64,000 nt of DNA from Bog-756 sp963839925. Its GTDB lineage: Bacteria; Actinomycetota; Acidimicrobiia; Acidimicrobiales; RAAP-2. The stretch covers positions 248,001-312,000 of the forward strand of contig CAWIWV010000002.1 of the NCBI GenBank assembly GCA_963839925.1. Reading direction: 5' to 3'. This document shows positions 61,640 to 64,000 of the stretch, one piece after another (positions within the stretch are counted from its first letter, which is position 1; every line of letters starts with the position of its first letter). A program made the position numbers and the translations under genes. The notes beneath the pieces were generated by a model that worked only from the letters and a program-made list of their open reading frames with translations, had not been told where the DNA came from and did no database searches.

Positions 61640-62503
61640 TCAGGTGTTGGTTTCGTCGGTGGGGACGACCGCCGAGTCGGGTAGCTCAGCTGCACCGTGG
61701 GCCGACGCCTGAGGCGGGGTGCTTGCGCCGAGCGTATACGAGGTCATCGACAGGGATCCGTATCCACACCCGTCCACCAGTACGTCGGCCGTCGAGGCGT
61801 CGGCCGCGGCCAAACCTGCCAGGTAGACCAGCGGAAGGAAGTGATCCGGGGTCGGCACTGCATTTCGGAAGTCCGGATGGCTCGAAAGGGCCAGGACGTC
61901 GGCTGGCGACGACGTCATAGAGGCCCTTGCCGCATCGTCGAAGCGCTGCGCCCAATCAAAGCCTCCGTCGGGGTTGCTCCAGTCGATTCGACCCAGGTTG
62001 TGGACCACGTTCCCACTCGCCACGATCAGCACGCCACGCCTCCGCAGCGGTGCCAACTTTGCGCCGAGGTCGAAGTGGTAGTCGAACGGCCGCTTCGCAT
62101 CGATGGACAGCTGGAGGACGGGGATCTCGGCGTCGGGAAATGCATGGACGAGGACCGACCAGGTTCCGTGGTCGATGCCCCAGCTGTCGTGATCGAGTCC
62201 CACCCACGTCGGTTGAACCACCTCGACGATCTCCTCGGCAACTTCGGGATCGCCGGGAGCCGGATACTCGACGGCGAAGAGCTCGTCGGGGAACCCGTAG
62301 AAGTCGTGGATTGTCTTGGGCCGTGCCATCGCGGTCACCGCGGTGAGGTGGACGTACCAGTGGGCGGAGATGGCAAGGATCGCTCGCGGTCGAGGGACAC
62401 TCGCACCGAACGACCGCCAAGCCTCGGTGTAACCGTTGTGCTCGAGGGCGTTCATCGGGCTGCCGTGTCCGAGGAATGCAGCCGGCATCAAGGCTTCTGC
62501 CAT
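61640..62503 (-). CDS. 4,5-DOPA-extradiol-dioxygenase-like protein (LigB family)
   Basis: 287 aa. Zinc or iron histidines in AFLGHGSPMNAL, ISAHWYV, DHGTWSVLVHAFPDA and SGNVVHNLGRI follow the YgiD/DODA order. Plant and bacterial members open catechol rings of DOPA; the physiological substrate in bacteria is mostly unknown. It lies 53 bp upstream of the hydrolase on the same strand and may be co-transcribed with it. Confidence 0.92.
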   Translation of the reverse strand: MAEALMPAAFLGHGSPMNALEHNGYTEAWRSFGASVPRPRAILAISAHWYVHLTAVTAMARPKTIHDFYGFPDELFAVEYPAPGDPEVAEEIVEVVQPTWVGLDHDSWGIDHGTWSVLVHAFPDAEIPVLQLSIDAKRPFDYHFDLGAKLAPLRRRGVLIVASGNVVHNLGRIDWSNPDGGFDWAQRFDDAARASMTSSPADVLALSSHPDFRNAVPTPDHFLPLVYLAGLAAADASTADVLVDGCGYGSLSMTSYTLGASTPPQASAHGAAELPDSAVVPTDETNT

Positions 62504-62625
62504 CGCCTTGCATCATCCCCCAGCCGTGGCGAGCAGGCAATCTGCCGGTCCGTCCGGGAGCCCACGGCGCACGGCCCAGTCTCGCCGGCCGAGTCCAACC
62601 AAGGAATCCCCCAGCGTCGGTCGAG

Positions 62626-62631
62626 TACTCT
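62626..62631 (+). promoter_or_regulatory. Leaderless-type -10 box for the membrane protein at 62638
   Basis: TACTCT 6 nt before GTG 62638. Confidence 0.4.
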
Positions 62632-62637
62632 CGACAC

Positions 62638-63228
62638 GTGACCTCGACGGTCGGGATGGGCGGGCTTGGGGGTGCACCAATGCTTCCCCCAAATCCGCAA
62701 GACGTGATCACTGCGTCTCGGAGAGGGAAGGGACGGATCGTCGCGTTCTGGGTGACCCTAGGAGTGGTCTTTGTGATCGCTGCCGGCGTCGGCATTTTTC
62801 TGATCCTGCGTGACGTCGCGATCGATATCGGCAAGGGTCTCAATTTGGCACCGCTATTCGAGGCAGGTGCTGTCCAAGCACGCTCTGCCGATGAGACTGC
62901 AATCCATCATCACCTTTGGGATGGGGCACTGACCCTCGACCTGCTCAACGACCAGCACTCCGACGTGAGGTGGATTCCTGGGAATGACCCCGTTGCAGTC
63001 AGTGGGAAGCGCACAGACGTCAGCGTAAGCGTCGGTGGAGACCATGTTGTCACCGCTGTCAATGAGGCCTTGTGCTCGTATGGCATCGCCGTCTCCGCTC
63101 CCAACGATCCGATCATCGCCCAGGATCAGTTGCCGGGCGTCGGCACCTACTGGACGTTCAACAGCGGAGCGCCCGAGAAATGCTCAGCGGACTCCGCGCC
63201 AAGCACAGGATGGAGTCGATTCGGTTGA
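62638..63228 (+). CDS. Single-pass membrane protein of unknown function
   Basis: 196 aa. A Gly/Pro-rich N-terminus (GGLGGAPMLPPNPQD), one strong helix (IVAFWVTLGVVFVIAAGVGI) and an extracytoplasmic domain of about 140 residues with two Cys. It is anchored N-in/C-out by the basic residues before the helix. No family recognised. Its stop is 2 nt before the next start. Confidence 0.7.
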   Translation: MTSTVGMGGLGGAPMLPPNPQDVITASRRGKGRIVAFWVTLGVVFVIAAGVGIFLILRDVAIDIGKGLNLAPLFEAGAVQARSADETAIHHHLWDGALTLDLLNDQHSDVRWIPGNDPVAVSGKRTDVSVSVGGDHVVTAVNEALCSYGIAVSAPNDPIIAQDQLPGVGTYWTFNSGAPEKCSADSAPSTGWSRFG

Positions 63229-63230
63229 CG

Positions 63231-63713
63231 ATGGATGATGCGCAACGCGCACTTACCGACAGGATCGCGATCGATGACCTGTTGACCCACTACGCGACAC
63301 TCATCGACGCTCGCCGCTTCGACGAGCTCGACCAGGTCTTCACATCCGATGCCGTGCTCGACTACCGCTCAGCCGGGGGGATTCGCGGCCCCTTCCCCGA
63401 GGTGCGCGACTGGCTCTCCAGCGTGCTCCCTGCCTTCACCTGGACCCAGCACCTCGTGGTCAATCGCGCCATCGACCTGGCACCTGGTTCCGACGAAGCG
63501 ACCTGTCGGTCCCTGTTCAGCAATCCGAACAGCATGGAGATCGACGGAAAACCTTGGCTGTTCACCGTCGGCGGTGCCTACCACGACCGACTGGTGCGAA
63601 CTCCGCAGGGCTGGAGAATCCGTCACCGGGTCGAGGAGACGATCTGGTGGAGCAATCCGATGCCCGGGCTCGATGCCGTCCCGCCCCCGCTCCCCGACGA
63701 CTGCTTCGACTGA
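63231..63713 (+). CDS. SnoaL/NTF2-like protein
   Basis: 160-aa cone-fold protein: IAIDDLLTHYATLIDARRFD, then FTSDAVLDYRSAGGI and GWRIRHRVEETIWW near the end, as in SnoaL_4 polyketide-cyclase/dehydratase-like proteins. Start ATG 63231, or ATG 63210 overlapping the previous gene. Substrate unknown. Confidence 0.85.
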   Translation: MDDAQRALTDRIAIDDLLTHYATLIDARRFDELDQVFTSDAVLDYRSAGGIRGPFPEVRDWLSSVLPAFTWTQHLVVNRAIDLAPGSDEATCRSLFSNPNSMEIDGKPWLFTVGGAYHDRLVRTPQGWRIRHRVEETIWWSNPMPGLDAVPPPLPDDCFD

Positions 63714-63744
63714 TTTACCGGCAACGAGAGCGAAATACGCGTCC

Positions 63745-63791
63745 CCGCACATCGGCGGTTGGCTCCGAAGAACCAATCCGCCGACATGCGG
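63745..63791. terminator. Long imperfect hairpin after the SnoaL-like gene
   Basis: CCGCACATCGGCGGTTGG pairs with CCAATCCGCCGACATGCGG around CTCCGAAGAA, with a two-base mismatch and one bulge. No T tract follows. The remaining sequence to 64000 shows no gene. Confidence 0.6.
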
Positions 63792-64000
63792 ATCTCGCGC
63801 CCCCTACGTTCCCTCCAACTGCCCCTGCCTGGCGGTTGTGGGCCCTGAACTACATATGACCATCCGTTCTTAAGCGGAGTATTCACGACCACTAAGAAGC
63901 CGGTAAAACCAGAAAGCCTGGCGGGGCATCGAACGTTCGTTGGACAGCGGCTCCAAGGGCAACGAAAATGAGGTCTGCCGATCGTCTTCGAGCAGGGCGA

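Overview
The window is a gene-dense, GC-rich chromosomal segment from an actinobacterium. WhiB, DUF3090, DUF3107, an F420-type FrhB protein, an MmpL transporter, a PdtaS-type kinase and the argS-lysA-hom-thrC-rho order all point to Actinomycetota. The 42-residue 'GYWLVASDGG' repeats are typical of Acidimicrobiia, so I favour that class (inference). There are no insertion sequences, phage genes or CRISPR arrays. A recurrent signature is a TANNNT -10 box placed only 6-8 nt before the start codon, which suggests many leaderless mRNAs.

Layout. 1-6732 (minus): argS-lysA-hom-thrC and the 5' part of rho, without the thrB often found between thrC and rho. 6858-6932: tRNA-Arg(CCG). 6957-13741: a DinB-like protein, a secreted protein and two tandem secreted arylsulfotransferase-like repeat proteins. 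They are separated by a scar of three gene relics, and a methyltransferase follows. 13828-16102: a PadR regulator, a membrane protein and a Tat-exported esterase in one overlapping operon. 16108-19254: a small protein, a phosphodiesterase and a Dyp peroxidase. 19618-20435: a zinc ribbon and two small proteins.

20609-23717 (minus) is the most notable locus. A 32-residue precursor with a lasso-type leader is followed by PqqD-type recognition (B1), B2 protease, HPr-kinase-like and nucleotidyltransferase genes. No lasso cyclase is present, and the core has no Asp or Glu to close a ring. It looks like a cyclase-less, possibly phospho- or nucleotidyl-modified RiPP.

23745-41000: an RDD-AlkB fusion with a nonapeptide-repeat partner, two peroxiredoxins, a DrrAB-type ABC exporter, aconitase, a PIG-L deacetylase, a DEAD-box helicase, ThiC, an FrhB-like protein, MmpL and a hemerythrin protein. 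40187-42074: the actinobacterial trio of histidine phosphatase, DUF3090 and SCO1664. 42156-45772: a frameshifted GT39-like enzyme and an acyltransferase-3/SGNH protein. 46054-47830: etfBA. 47918-51693: glycerophosphodiesterase, then whiB (with a perfect CRP-type site) facing pdtaS and a PHP phosphatase.

51711-58747: a frameshifted O-methyltransferase, two ArsA-type ATPases, DUF3107, a dGTPase-like protein, a cyclopropane-fatty-acid synthase and Mrp. 58796-60691: an HTH regulator with SufR-like cysteines plus a cysteine desulfurase. With the divergent mrp these form an iron-sulfur maintenance block. 60711-64000: an alpha/beta hydrolase, a DODA-type dioxygenase, a single-pass membrane protein, a SnoaL-like protein and a terminal hairpin.
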